From the NCBI GenBank assembly GCA_036274635.1, contig DASUFI010000291.1:1-11255 (forward strand): DNA of 11,255 nt, read 5' to 3'. The notes under the pieces were generated by a model that was given only the letters and a program-made list of their open reading frames with translations, was not told where the DNA came from and did no database searches. Shown piece by piece: positions 1 to 6,462 of the stretch; positions within the stretch are counted from its first letter, which is position 1; each line of letters starts with the position of its first letter. Source of the DNA: DASUFI01 sp036274635. GTDB lineage: Bacteria; Planctomycetota; B15-G4. A program made the position numbers and the translations under genes.

Positions 1-39
1 GCGTTGCCGCTGCTGCGGGTCGACCCGCGACCGCCGTAG
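1..39 (+). CDS. Possible 3' end of an upstream gene (partial)
   Basis: Frame 1 is open from the first base and ends at TAG (37-39), giving a 12-residue tail ALPLLRVDPRPP. Eleven of the twelve sense codons end in G or C, as in the real genes of this window, which is the only positive evidence. A 12-codon open frame in GC-rich DNA is common by chance, so this is tentative. A perfect 14-bp palindrome without loop, gcgggtcgacccgc, lies inside it (15-28). I cannot name the product. Confidence 0.25.
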   Translation, partial: ALPLLRVDPRPP

Positions 40-391
40 AGGTGCGCGCCGACCCACCGCGGGCTGGAAAGTGCCTCGGGCCCGGCGTACGGTGGCTGTC
101 ACTGCCTGGGTCGTGGATACCGATTGGGACGCCGATGCCGCATGGGCATCGGGAGCTGGAGATCCACGACGTGCCTCGACGCCAGTCGATCGGCTGCGGC
201 CGGACTGCCCTTGGCCATTGCCCGTGGCGTGATCTCCTCGCGGGGCTCGACGTCCCGCCATCCAGACCCATCCCTCGCGCCGGGCCGCTCACTGGTGCGT
301 CGCGAGGCGCCGGAGTTTCCTTCTGCCTATCCGGCTGTGCGCACACGTTTCCAGGCGGGAGTTCGTGAGTTCGTACCAGGAGGTTGCAATC
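40..391. other. Intergenic stretch without a supportable gene
   Basis: The open frames here (for example one running from 124 into the next gene) give Arg/Pro/Ser-rich translations with no recognisable domain and run out of frame through the PKD gene, so I read them as chance. Third-position G/C bias is not consistent in any frame. I see no convincing -35/-10 pair, tRNA or long repeat. The right end carries the ribosome binding site of the next gene. A promoter for that gene is expected here but I could not place it. Confidence 0.5.
378..384 (+). promoter_or_regulatory. Strong Shine-Dalgarno site fixing the start of the PKD-protein gene
   Basis: The sequence aggaggt lies 7 nt before the GTG at 392. 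An in-frame GTG at 365 lies upstream of this site and would put nine residues before the hydrophobic leader. The position of the SD and the quality of the signal peptide that follows both favour GTG 392. Confidence 0.8.
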
Positions 392-1789
392 GTGAGACTT
401 CTTATCGCTCCGGGCGCTGCGTGCCTGATGACAGTGGCGATGTCGGCGGGGCTGTACGCCCAGGACCCGCCGCCGGAAAGCGGCAGCGACCTCACCTTCG
501 AGGCGCTGCAGGCGGCCCTGGGCAACTCGGTGTCGGGTGCCGACTTCATCGTCGGCCACGCTGCGCTCGGCGATCCCCTCCAGTCGTTGGTGGCGACGAG
601 CGCGGAACACGGCTTCCCGACCGAGGGGGAGAGCTACGTCGTCCTTTCCAACGGTGTCGCGACGGTCTTCCCTGCGGAGGATTCGTTCTTCGACTACGGT
701 GCGCCGGACGGCTGCGATCCCTTCTACAAGACCGGGCTGTACGACATCGGCGGCGTGGCCATCGATGTTGCGCTCCCGCCGCAGGCCGCGTCGCTCTCGG
801 TCGACTACAAGTACTGGTCCTGGGATTGCTGCGGGGACCAGGATCCGTTCCGGATCTACCTGGTCACGCCAGGTGGCACGAGCCTCGTGGAGCAAGACGA
901 CGCCGTCCAGGAATTCGGGATCATCAGCGACCAACTCCACGATCTGAACTTCGGCAGCCTCCACACGCTGACGCTCAACGTCGCGGCCTGGAAGGGGCAG
1001 ACGGTGACGCTCAGGTTCGAGATCGCGGACTCGGTCGGCCCGACCCTGGACAGCGGCGTCCTGCTCGACAACCTCTTCGTGGGGCTCAAGACCAACGAGC
1101 CGCCGGTGGCCAACGCGGGCGCGGACCAGACGGTGGACTGCACGTCGTCCGCGGGCGCCGCGGTGACGCTCGACGGCACGGCCAGCAGCGACCCGAACGA
1201 GAACGACGTGCTCACCTACCTGTGGAGCGGCCCGGACACGGTCGTGTTCGACGACCCCACCAGCCCGACGCCCACCGCGACCTTCCCGATCGGCGTCACG
1301 AGCGTGACGCTCACGGTCTCGGACAGCGCGGAGACGGCCAGCGACACCGTCGACGTCGTGGTCATCGATGACGTGCCGCCTTTCGTGAGGATCGCGGCGA
1401 GCCTCGGCAACCTGTGGCCACCGAACCAGCGCCTCGAGGTGATCGGCGTCTCGGTCCTGGCCAGCGACGATTGCTCGGAGCCCGACAGCCTGCAGCTGCA
1501 GTCGGTCCTCGTCAGCAGCAACGAGCCCGATGACTCGACGGGCGACGGCAGCTTCGCCGGCGACGTCGCCGGAGCCGATGGCTTCAGCGCGCCGGTGGAC
1601 GTGACCTCCGACTTCGCCTGGAACCCGCTCACGGCGAGCTTCGAGGGCTCCGTCGACCTGCGCGCCGAGCGCAAGGGCAACGGCGCCGGTCGGACCTACA
1701 CCATCACGGCCACGGTGACCGACGGCTTCGACAACGCGACGTCCGTGACCACGACGGTCGTCGTGCCCCACAGCCGCGGCAAGAAGTAG
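392..1789 (+). CDS. Secreted PKD-domain protein
   Basis: A 465-residue protein starting at GTG 392. Residues 1-23 form a Sec signal peptide (MRLL followed by a hydrophobic core, probable cleavage after AGLYA). Residues about 80-230 look like a beta-sandwich with Asp/Gly-rich loops and cysteines in DGCDPF and SWDCCGDQDPF. Residues about 237-325 are a PKD domain: PPVANAGADQTVDC, then DGTASSDPNENDVLTYLWSG, then VTLTVSD. The C-terminal 135 residues (LWPPNQ, a DDC motif, LRAERKGNGAGRTYTIT, closing in VVVPHSRGKK) resemble a module often found after PKD or HYR repeats in environmental bacteria. No sorting signal, PEP-CTERM or membrane anchor is visible at the C-terminus. PKD domains are extracellular Ig-like binding or spacer modules. 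No catalytic domain is seen, so an adhesive or structural surface role is inference. It stands alone: 210 nt and a stem-loop separate it from the next gene. Confidence 0.85.
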   Translation: MRLLIAPGAACLMTVAMSAGLYAQDPPPESGSDLTFEALQAALGNSVSGADFIVGHAALGDPLQSLVATSAEHGFPTEGESYVVLSNGVATVFPAEDSFFDYGAPDGCDPFYKTGLYDIGGVAIDVALPPQAASLSVDYKYWSWDCCGDQDPFRIYLVTPGGTSLVEQDDAVQEFGIISDQLHDLNFGSLHTLTLNVAAWKGQTVTLRFEIADSVGPTLDSGVLLDNLFVGLKTNEPPVANAGADQTVDCTSSAGAAVTLDGTASSDPNENDVLTYLWSGPDTVVFDDPTSPTPTATFPIGVTSVTLTVSDSAETASDTVDVVVIDDVPPFVRIAASLGNLWPPNQRLEVIGVSVLASDDCSEPDSLQLQSVLVSSNEPDDSTGDGSFAGDVAGADGFSAPVDVTSDFAWNPLTASFEGSVDLRAERKGNGAGRTYTITATVTDGFDNATSVTTTVVVPHSRGKK

Positions 1790-1813
1790 AGCCTCGGCTG
1801 GGCGGACAGGTGA

Positions 1814-1846
1814 CCGCCGTGACGGTGAACCGCACCGTCACGGCGG
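1814..1846 (+). terminator. Perfect 14-bp stem-loop after the PKD gene
   Basis: Arm 1814-1827 (ccgccgtgacggtg) pairs perfectly with 1833-1846 across a 5-nt loop, 24 nt past the TAG. No T-run follows, so it is not a classic intrinsic terminator. It could end transcription or protect the mRNA 3' end. The stem is symmetric and could act on either strand. Confidence 0.55.
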
Positions 1847-1944
1847 CACCACGTGAGGCGGGTCCGGCCTGAAGGGGAGCCGGGCGACGACGGAGCGAGG
1901 GCCGCCGCGACCGGCGTCCAGCGCTCTTTTCTTCATCCCGGCCG

Positions 1945-1999
1945 GGTGGACAATGCCTCGGCGCGGCCGCCGCTTGCCGCGCGGGGGCGCCCGTCCACC
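1945..1999 (+). promoter_or_regulatory. Possible leader stem-loop abutting the apgM-like start codon
   Basis: The arm ggtggac (1945-1951) is complementary to gtccacc (1993-1999), which directly precedes the ATG at 2000. Nested inside, gcgcggc (1961-1967) pairs with gccgcgc (1976-1982). There is no good Shine-Dalgarno site before this ATG; the nearest purine run is ggggg at 1982-1986. If formed, the outer stem would hold the initiation region. Stems of 7 bp arise easily in DNA this GC-rich, so this is weak. Confidence 0.25.
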
Positions 2000-3271
2000 A
2001 TGAAGACCTTCATCCTCCTGCCCACCGGCATCGCCGATGTCCCCGTCGACGCGCTCGACGGGCAGACACCGCTGCAGGCCGCCAACACGCCGGCGCTCGA
2101 CCGCCTCGCGCAGGGCGCGCGCGCGGGGCAGGTGCGGCAGGTGCCCGAGGGGCTGCGGAACGGGAGCGACGTGGCCGTGCTCTCGGTGCTGGGCTACGAC
2201 CCGCGGCGCACGCCGGTGGCGCGCGGCGGCGTGGAGGCGGCGGGCATGGGCGTGTGGCTGGCGGAGGACGACCTGGCCTTCCGCATGAACTTCGTGTCCA
2301 CGTTCCGCGGGCACCTGGTGGACTTCAATGCCGGGCACATCGGCAACGTGGACGCGCGCCTGCTCGTCGAGGCGCTGCAGCGCGAGCTGGGTGGGGCGCG
2401 CTTCGCCTTCCACCCGGGCCTCGGCTACCGCAACCTGCTCGTGGTGCACGGCGGGCGCGGGCTGCGCATCGAGACGGTGCCGCCGCAGGAAGTGCAGGGC
2501 CACGCGCTGGCGGACTACCTGCCCTACGGCCCGGACGCGACCGAGCTGGTGCAGCTGGGCGAGCGGGCCGAGCAGGTGCTGGCGGCGCACGACGTGAACC
2601 GCGTGCGCGTGGACCTCGGCGAGAACCCGGCCGACCGCATCTGGCCCTGGGGCGCCGGCGGGCGGCCGGAGGTGGAGCCCTTCGAGCTGCGCACGGGCCG
2701 CAAGCTGGCGGTCATCGCGGCGGTGCCGCTGGTGAAGGGCCTCGGCGCGCTCATGGGCGCCACGGTGCCCGCGGTGCACGGGGCCACGGGCTACTACGAC
2801 ACCGACTGGACCGCCAAGCTGCGCGCGGCGCTGGCCGCGCTGGAGCAGCACGACGTGGTGGTGCTGCACCTCGCCGCCGCCAACGAGGCCTGCCACGAGA
2901 CCGACGTGCGCCTCAAGATCCGGGTCATCGAGGAGATGGACCGCTTCATCGTGGGTCCGCTCATGACGGAGCTGCGCCGCCGCGGTGACGTGCGGCTGCT
3001 GCTCACCACGGACCACATGACCAGCACCGTGGAGCGCGAGAAGTCCACCGAGCGCGTGCCCTTCCTCGTGTGGGGGCCGGGCGTGCCCTCGGTGCGCGCG
3101 GCGCGCTTCACGGAGGACGTCGCGGCGGCGGGCGACCTGCAGGTGGAGGAGGGCCACGCGCTGCTGGAGTACGTGCTGGAGGGCTCGCTGCCGGCGCCGC
3201 AGCGCGCGCCGGCGGATGGCGGCACCGCGCGGCGCGCCGAGCGGCCCCGCACCGGCGAGGCCGCGACGTGA
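2000..3271 (+). CDS. apgM: apgM/proposed-homoserine-kinase-like protein with degenerate metal site
   Basis: A 423-residue protein of the archaeal-type cofactor-independent phosphoglycerate mutase family, in the alkaline phosphatase superfamily. The subgroup includes proteins proposed to be alternative homoserine kinases. ATG 2000 gives the usual family N-terminus. Family landmarks in order: GQTPLQAANTPALDRLA (21-37), NGSDVAVLSVLGYDP (54-68), FHPGLGYRNLLVV, NPADRIWPWG, GATGYYDTDW, a NEACH segment (295-299), TTDH (336-339) and VPFLVWGPG (353-361). The length fits the family. Aligned by eye to the seven metal ligands of iPGM (Bacillus numbering), Ser62, His407, Asp444 and His445 are kept (S56, H299, D338, H339). 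Asp12 is T9, Asp403 is N295 and His462 is K348. The motif usually read as YTGRxPLE is PVARGGVE. It may therefore be inactive, altered in chemistry, or regulatory. The family is firm; the phosphoglycerate mutase activity is doubtful. An Ala/Arg-rich tail of about 27 residues follows the conserved region. Its TGA overlaps the valS GTG, suggesting translational coupling. Confidence 0.85.
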   Translation: MKTFILLPTGIADVPVDALDGQTPLQAANTPALDRLAQGARAGQVRQVPEGLRNGSDVAVLSVLGYDPRRTPVARGGVEAAGMGVWLAEDDLAFRMNFVSTFRGHLVDFNAGHIGNVDARLLVEALQRELGGARFAFHPGLGYRNLLVVHGGRGLRIETVPPQEVQGHALADYLPYGPDATELVQLGERAEQVLAAHDVNRVRVDLGENPADRIWPWGAGGRPEVEPFELRTGRKLAVIAAVPLVKGLGALMGATVPAVHGATGYYDTDWTAKLRAALAALEQHDVVVLHLAAANEACHETDVRLKIRVIEEMDRFIVGPLMTELRRRGDVRLLLTTDHMTSTVEREKSTERVPFLVWGPGVPSVRAARFTEDVAAAGDLQVEEGHALLEYVLEGSLPAPQRAPADGGTARRAERPRTGEAAT

Positions 3272-5985
3272 GCACGACGCAGCCGCCCGCCACCGCGGGC
3301 GAGATGGCCGGCCGCTACGAGCCGGCCGCGGTGGAGTCGGAGATGCGCGCGCTGTGGGAGGCCGCGGGCGGCTTCACCGCCGGCGGCACGCGCGCCGGCC
3401 GTCCGACCTTCACCATCATGATCCCGCCGCCCAACGTGACGGGCGTGCTGCACATGGGCCACGCGCTGAACGGCACGATGCAGGACATCGTCGCGCGCCA
3501 CCGGCGCCTGTGCGGCTTCGACGTGCTGTGGCTGCCGGGCACCGACCACGCCGGCATCGCCACGCAGGCGGTGGTCGAGAAGAAGCTCTACGCCGAGCGC
3601 AAGCTCACGCGCCAGCAGCTCGGGCGCGAGGCCTTCCTGGCCGAGATCTGGGCCTGGAAGGAGAAGCACGGCAACTACATCCTCGAGCAGCTCGCGCGGC
3701 TGGGCGCGAGCTGCGACTGGTCGCGCACGAAGTTCACCATGGACCCCGCGCTGTCGCGGGCCGTGCGCGAGGCCTTCGTGCGGCTCTGGGAGAAGGGCCT
3801 CATCTACCGCGGCGCGCGCCTCGTGAACTGGGACTGCCTGCTGCAGACCGCGGTCAGCGACGACGAGATCGAGTACGTGCCGCGCAAGGGGCGACTGTGG
3901 CAGCTGCGCTACCCCGTGCTGCGCCTCGCTGGCGGCGGCGCGCCCGGGAGCGGTGGCACGCCGACGCACATCGTCGTGGCCACCACGCGCCCCGAGACCA
4001 TGCTGGGCGACACCGGCGTGGCCGTGCACCCCGACGACGCGCGCTGGCGCGCGCTCATCGGCGCCACGGTGCGCCTGCCGCTGCTCGACCGCGAGATCCC
4101 CGTGGTGGCCGACGAGGGCGTGGAGCCGAAGTTCGGCACGGGCGCGGTCAAGGTCACGCCCGGCCACGACCCGGCCGACTACGAGCGTGGCGCGCGCCAC
4201 AGGCTGCCGATCGTGAACATCCTCGCCAAGGACGGCACGCTCAACGAGAACGCCGGCCCCTTCGCCGGCCTGCCGCGCGAGAAGGCGCGCGAGGCCGTGG
4301 TCAAGGCGCTGGACGAGCAGGGCCTGCTGGGCAAGGTCGAGGAGATCGAGCACAACGTCTCGATGAGCGACCGCAGCAAGAGCCCCATCGAGCCGCTCAT
4401 CAGCGAGCAGTGGTTCGTGAAGATGCAGCCGCTGGCGGTGCCGGCCATCGAGGCCGTGCGCAGCGGCTCGCTGCGCTTCAAGCCCGAGCGCTGGGCCAGG
4501 GTCTACCTCGACTGGCTCGACCACGTGCGCGACTGGTGCATCTCGCGCCAGCTGTGGTGGGGCCACCGCATCCCGGTGTGGTACGACGAGGACGGCGTCG
4601 GCGTCGCTTCGCGCGAGGACCTGCCGCTCGGCTCGCCGCACCCGAAGACGGGCAAGCCCATCGTGCGCCAGGACGAGGACGTGCTGGACACGTGGGCCTC
4701 CAGCTGGCTGTGGCCCTTCGCCACGCTGGGCTGGCCCGACGACACGCCCGACCTGCGCCGCTACTACCCCACGCAGTTCCTGTCCACGGCCAGCGAGATC
4801 ATCTACCTGTGGGTGGCGCGCATGGTCATGGCGGGCCACGAGTTCATGCAGCAGCTGCCCCCCGAGCGGCGCACGCCCTTCGCCACCTGCTTCATCAACA
4901 CCACGGTGCTCGACGCGCAGGGCCGGCGCATGAGCAAGAGCCTGGGCAACGGCATCGACCCGCTGGAGCTCGTCGCGCAGTACGGCGCCGACGCCACGCG
5001 CTTCAGCCTCGTGATGCTCACCAAGGAGGGGCAGGACACGCGCTTCGCGGCCGAGAAGACGGAGCTCGGGCGCAACTTCGTGAACAAGCTCTGGAACGCG
5101 AGCCGCTTCGTGCTCTCGCGCGCCGGCCGGCTGCCGGTCCTGGATCCGGCGCGCGCGACGGCGCTGGAGGACCGCTGGATCCTGTCGAGGCTGGCCGCCA
5201 CCATCGAGGCCGCCGGCGAGGCCTACGGCCACTACGACTTCAACGACGCCGCGAACCTGCTCTACCGCTTCACCTGGAACGACGTGTGCGACTGGTACGT
5301 CGAGGCCGTGAAGCCGCGCCTGCTGGCGGGCGACGAGGTGGCGGCGGCGGTGCTCGGGCGGGTGATGGCCGACCTGCTGGCCCTGCTGCACCCCTTCACG
5401 CCCTTCGTGACGGAGGCCGTGTGGCAGCGGCTGCGCGCCGCCAGCGACGCGCCGCTCGAGGGCGTCCTCGCCTGGGCGCGCTGGCCCGACGGCGCCGGCC
5501 TGCGCCGCGACGAGCGCGCCGAGGCGGACCTCGCACGGGCCCAGGCGGTGCTCACCTCGGTGCGCAAGCTGCGCCAGCAGAACGACGTGCCCGACCGCAA
5601 GCCCGTGCGCGTCACCGTGGCCTTGCCCGACGACGCCGCCGTCGCCGGCCTGCAGCGCGCCCAGGACCTGTTGGTGCGCCTTGGCGCCCTGGCCTCGCTC
5701 ACCGCGGCCCGCAACCCCACGCGTCCCGCCGGCGCCGCCGCCGACGTCTCCGAAGGCATCGAAGTCCTCCTCGACCTCGAAGGCCTCGTCGACCGCGCCG
5801 CCCAGAAGGCCGACCTCCAGCGCACCCTGGACAAGGTCACCAAGCAGGCCGACTCGATCACCGCCAAGCTCTCCGACGAGTCCTTCACCTCCCGAGCCCC
5901 CGCCCCCATCGTCGCCCGCGAACGCGCGCGCCTCGAAGAGCTGCGCGCGGAGCAGCAGCGCATCGAAGGCCTGCTCGCCTCCTGA
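3268..5985 (+). CDS. valS: Valyl-tRNA synthetase
   Basis: A 905-residue class Ia aminoacyl-tRNA synthetase that charges tRNA-Val in the cytoplasm. The start is GTG 3268, overlapping the upstream TGA as GTGA; ATG 3304 is the next candidate. The HIGH-type motif is HMGH (62-65) after PPPNVTGVL, with LPGTDHAGIATQ behind it. The CP1 editing domain (about 205-370) carries ATTRPETMLGDTGVAVHP and GTGAVKVTPGHDPADY and would hydrolyse mischarged Thr-tRNA. WCISRQLWWGHRIPVWY follows in the catalytic core. The KMSKS loop is RMSKS (554-558), with Arg replacing the first Lys, a tolerated variant. The anticodon-binding helical domain includes FTWNDVCDWYVE. The C-terminal coiled-coil tRNA arm (about 840-905) is complete: AQKADLQRTLDKVTKQ and then ARLEELRAEQQRIEGLLAS. 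Length and motif order are normal and no frameshift is seen. The TGA stop lies at the edge of a long palindrome. A diverged copy of the last 90 bases lies at 6242-6333. Confidence 0.98.
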   Translation: MSTTQPPATAGEMAGRYEPAAVESEMRALWEAAGGFTAGGTRAGRPTFTIMIPPPNVTGVLHMGHALNGTMQDIVARHRRLCGFDVLWLPGTDHAGIATQAVVEKKLYAERKLTRQQLGREAFLAEIWAWKEKHGNYILEQLARLGASCDWSRTKFTMDPALSRAVREAFVRLWEKGLIYRGARLVNWDCLLQTAVSDDEIEYVPRKGRLWQLRYPVLRLAGGGAPGSGGTPTHIVVATTRPETMLGDTGVAVHPDDARWRALIGATVRLPLLDREIPVVADEGVEPKFGTGAVKVTPGHDPADYERGARHRLPIVNILAKDGTLNENAGPFAGLPREKAREAVVKALDEQGLLGKVEEIEHNVSMSDRSKSPIEPLISEQWFVKMQPLAVPAIEAVRSGSLRFKPERWARVYLDWLDHVRDWCISRQLWWGHRIPVWYDEDGVGVASREDLPLGSPHPKTGKPIVRQDEDVLDTWASSWLWPFATLGWPDDTPDLRRYYPTQFLSTASEIIYLWVARMVMAGHEFMQQLPPERRTPFATCFINTTVLDAQGRRMSKSLGNGIDPLELVAQYGADATRFSLVMLTKEGQDTRFAAEKTELGRNFVNKLWNASRFVLSRAGRLPVLDPARATALEDRWILSRLAATIEAAGEAYGHYDFNDAANLLYRFTWNDVCDWYVEAVKPRLLAGDEVAAAVLGRVMADLLALLHPFTPFVTEAVWQRLRAASDAPLEGVLAWARWPDGAGLRRDERAEADLARAQAVLTSVRKLRQQNDVPDRKPVRVTVALPDDAAVAGLQRAQDLLVRLGALASLTAARNPTRPAGAAADVSEGIEVLLDLEGLVDRAAQKADLQRTLDKVTKQADSITAKLSDESFTSRAPAPIVARERARLEELRAEQQRIEGLLAS

Positions 5986-5993
5986 GCCTTCGA
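5963..5993 (+). repeat. Short inverted repeat spanning the valS stop, competing with the long palindrome
   Basis: The sequence tcgaaggc (5963-5970), in the last codons of valS, is the exact complement of gccttcga (5986-5993) just after the stop, with a 15-nt loop holding the TGA. The downstream copy 5986-5993 is also part of the left arm of the long palindrome and pairs there with 6101-6108. The two structures are mutually exclusive. A switch is inference; the three matching 8-mers are seen directly. Confidence 0.4.
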
Positions 5994-6110
5994 ATCGCGA
6001 GAGGCCTTCTGCGATGACGCTAGCCTTCAGCAAGCTCGCGCTGCGCGCTCGCTTGCTGAGAGTGGGGCGTCGGACGTCATCGCAGAAGGCCTCTCGCGAT
6101 TCGAAGGCTC
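5984..6110 (+). repeat. Long palindromic element, copy 1 (downstream of valS)
   Basis: Arms 5984-6019 and 6075-6110 are perfect inverted repeats of 36 bp. The left arm starts at the second base of the valS stop codon. The 55-nt centre contains a second hairpin: tcagcaagc (6027-6035) pairs with gcttgctga (6051-6059), then a 2-nt mismatch, then gcgc/gcgc (6038-6041, 6045-6048) around a 3-nt loop. The same architecture and centre occur on the opposite strand at 6454-6578. As RNA it would fold into one very stable hairpin; as DNA it could extrude a cruciform. Likely roles are transcription termination or mRNA 3'-end protection. It lacks a T-run and does not match REP, ERIC or attC sites that I know. 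Confidence 0.9.
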
Positions 6111-6121
6111 GCCCACACCCA

Positions 6122-6182
6122 GCGCATCGGCTCCGATCACCCTGCGAATCGAGTTTGGCTCTGTCATCGCTGCGCCGATGCG
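6122..6182. repeat. Smaller, decayed palindrome
   Basis: The arm cgcatcggc (6122-6130) pairs with gccgatgcg (6174-6182). Inside the right arm the string gtcatcgc (6163-6170) matches the start of the right arm of copy 1 (gtcatcgc at 6076-6083), and cgatcac on the left is one base from its expected partner cgatgac. This suggests a shrunken relic of the long palindromic element, but the match is short. Confidence 0.3.
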
Positions 6183-6238
6183 ACGGCTCCCACCGAGTGC
6201 GCTCACCAGCACAACGATCAAGTGGCCAGGCGCCGTCG
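6177..6238 (+). repeat. Imperfect direct repeat, copy A
   Basis: It begins gatgcg, continues through cgagtgcgctcacc and ends in gcgccgtcg. It matches copy B at 6399-6462, with 31 of 41 bases identical by my count over the ungapped last 41 positions and a 2-nt gap in the first part. No coding pattern is visible. In copy B the same terminal gcgccg forms the outer edge of the second palindrome. Here it is followed by the valS relic instead. Confidence 0.5.
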
Positions 6239-6241
6239 AAG

Positions 6242-6333
6242 CGAGCCTCCGCTCCCCATCGTCACCTGCGAACGCGCGCAGCTCGAAGAGCTGCGCGGGG
6301 AGCAAGAACGCATGGCTTGTGCGCCCATCCTGA
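6242..6333 (+). pseudogene. Diverged duplicate of the valS 3' end
   Basis: Bases 6242-6313 align with valS 5893-5963. After a 1-nt indel, the stretch 6261-6313 matches 5911-5963 at 45 of 53 positions by my count. The translation CERAQLEELRGEQERM matches the valS C-terminal arm RERARLEELRAEQQRI. With small gaps the similarity appears to extend to a tcctga at 6328-6333, equivalent to the valS stop but out of frame with the relic. Nothing of the rest of valS is present, so this cannot be a working gene. It marks a past duplication or recombination between the true valS end and its downstream spacer. Confidence 0.75.
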
Positions 6334-6398
6334 CCCGCCGCTGTCGCCACGGTTCACGCTGCCGAGCCACGTCTTTCGCCGGCGTCGGCTGCCGCCGT

Positions 6399-6462
6399 GA
6401 TGCGCGCGCTCCCTCTCCGAGGGCGCTCACCGGCTCGATGATCGAGTGTCCACGCGCCGCAG
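6399..6462 (+). repeat. Imperfect direct repeat, copy B
   Basis: This is the partner of copy A (6177-6238). It starts gatgcgcgcgctccc, contains cgagggcgctcacc and gatcgagtg, and ends gcgccgcag. Its last nine bases are the outer end of the left arm of the second long palindrome, so repeat and palindrome overlap. About three quarters of the aligned bases agree with copy A. Confidence 0.5.

Noticed and set aside
77..84. Perfect 8-bp palindrome cgggcccg
   Set aside because: Expected by chance in DNA this GC-rich and not linked to any gene feature.
124..1371. Plus-strand frame of 415 codons before and through the PKD gene
   Set aside because: Arg/Gly/Pro-rich and out of frame with the PKD protein, which has the Shine-Dalgarno site and signal peptide.
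1838..3157. Minus-strand frame of 439 codons opposite the apgM-like gene
   Set aside because: His/Arg/Val-rich shadow translation with no domain. The opposite frame carries the clear family landmarks.
3100..3268. T-box riboswitch controlling valS
   Set aside because: valS starts inside the stop codon of the preceding gene. The upstream bases are coding, and no T-box sequence or antiterminator is seen.
3216..6017. Long plus-strand frame of about 930 codons overlapping valS
   Set aside because: Arg/Ala/Pro-rich translation with no recognisable motif, out of frame with valS; a composition artefact.
2794..6033. Very long minus-strand open frame (over 1,000 codons) opposite valS
   Set aside because: Its translation is Ala/Arg/Gly/His-rich without domains and mirrors valS and its neighbour. 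In DNA with G/C at almost every third position, stops are rare on the opposite strand. The plus-strand frame has all valS motifs.
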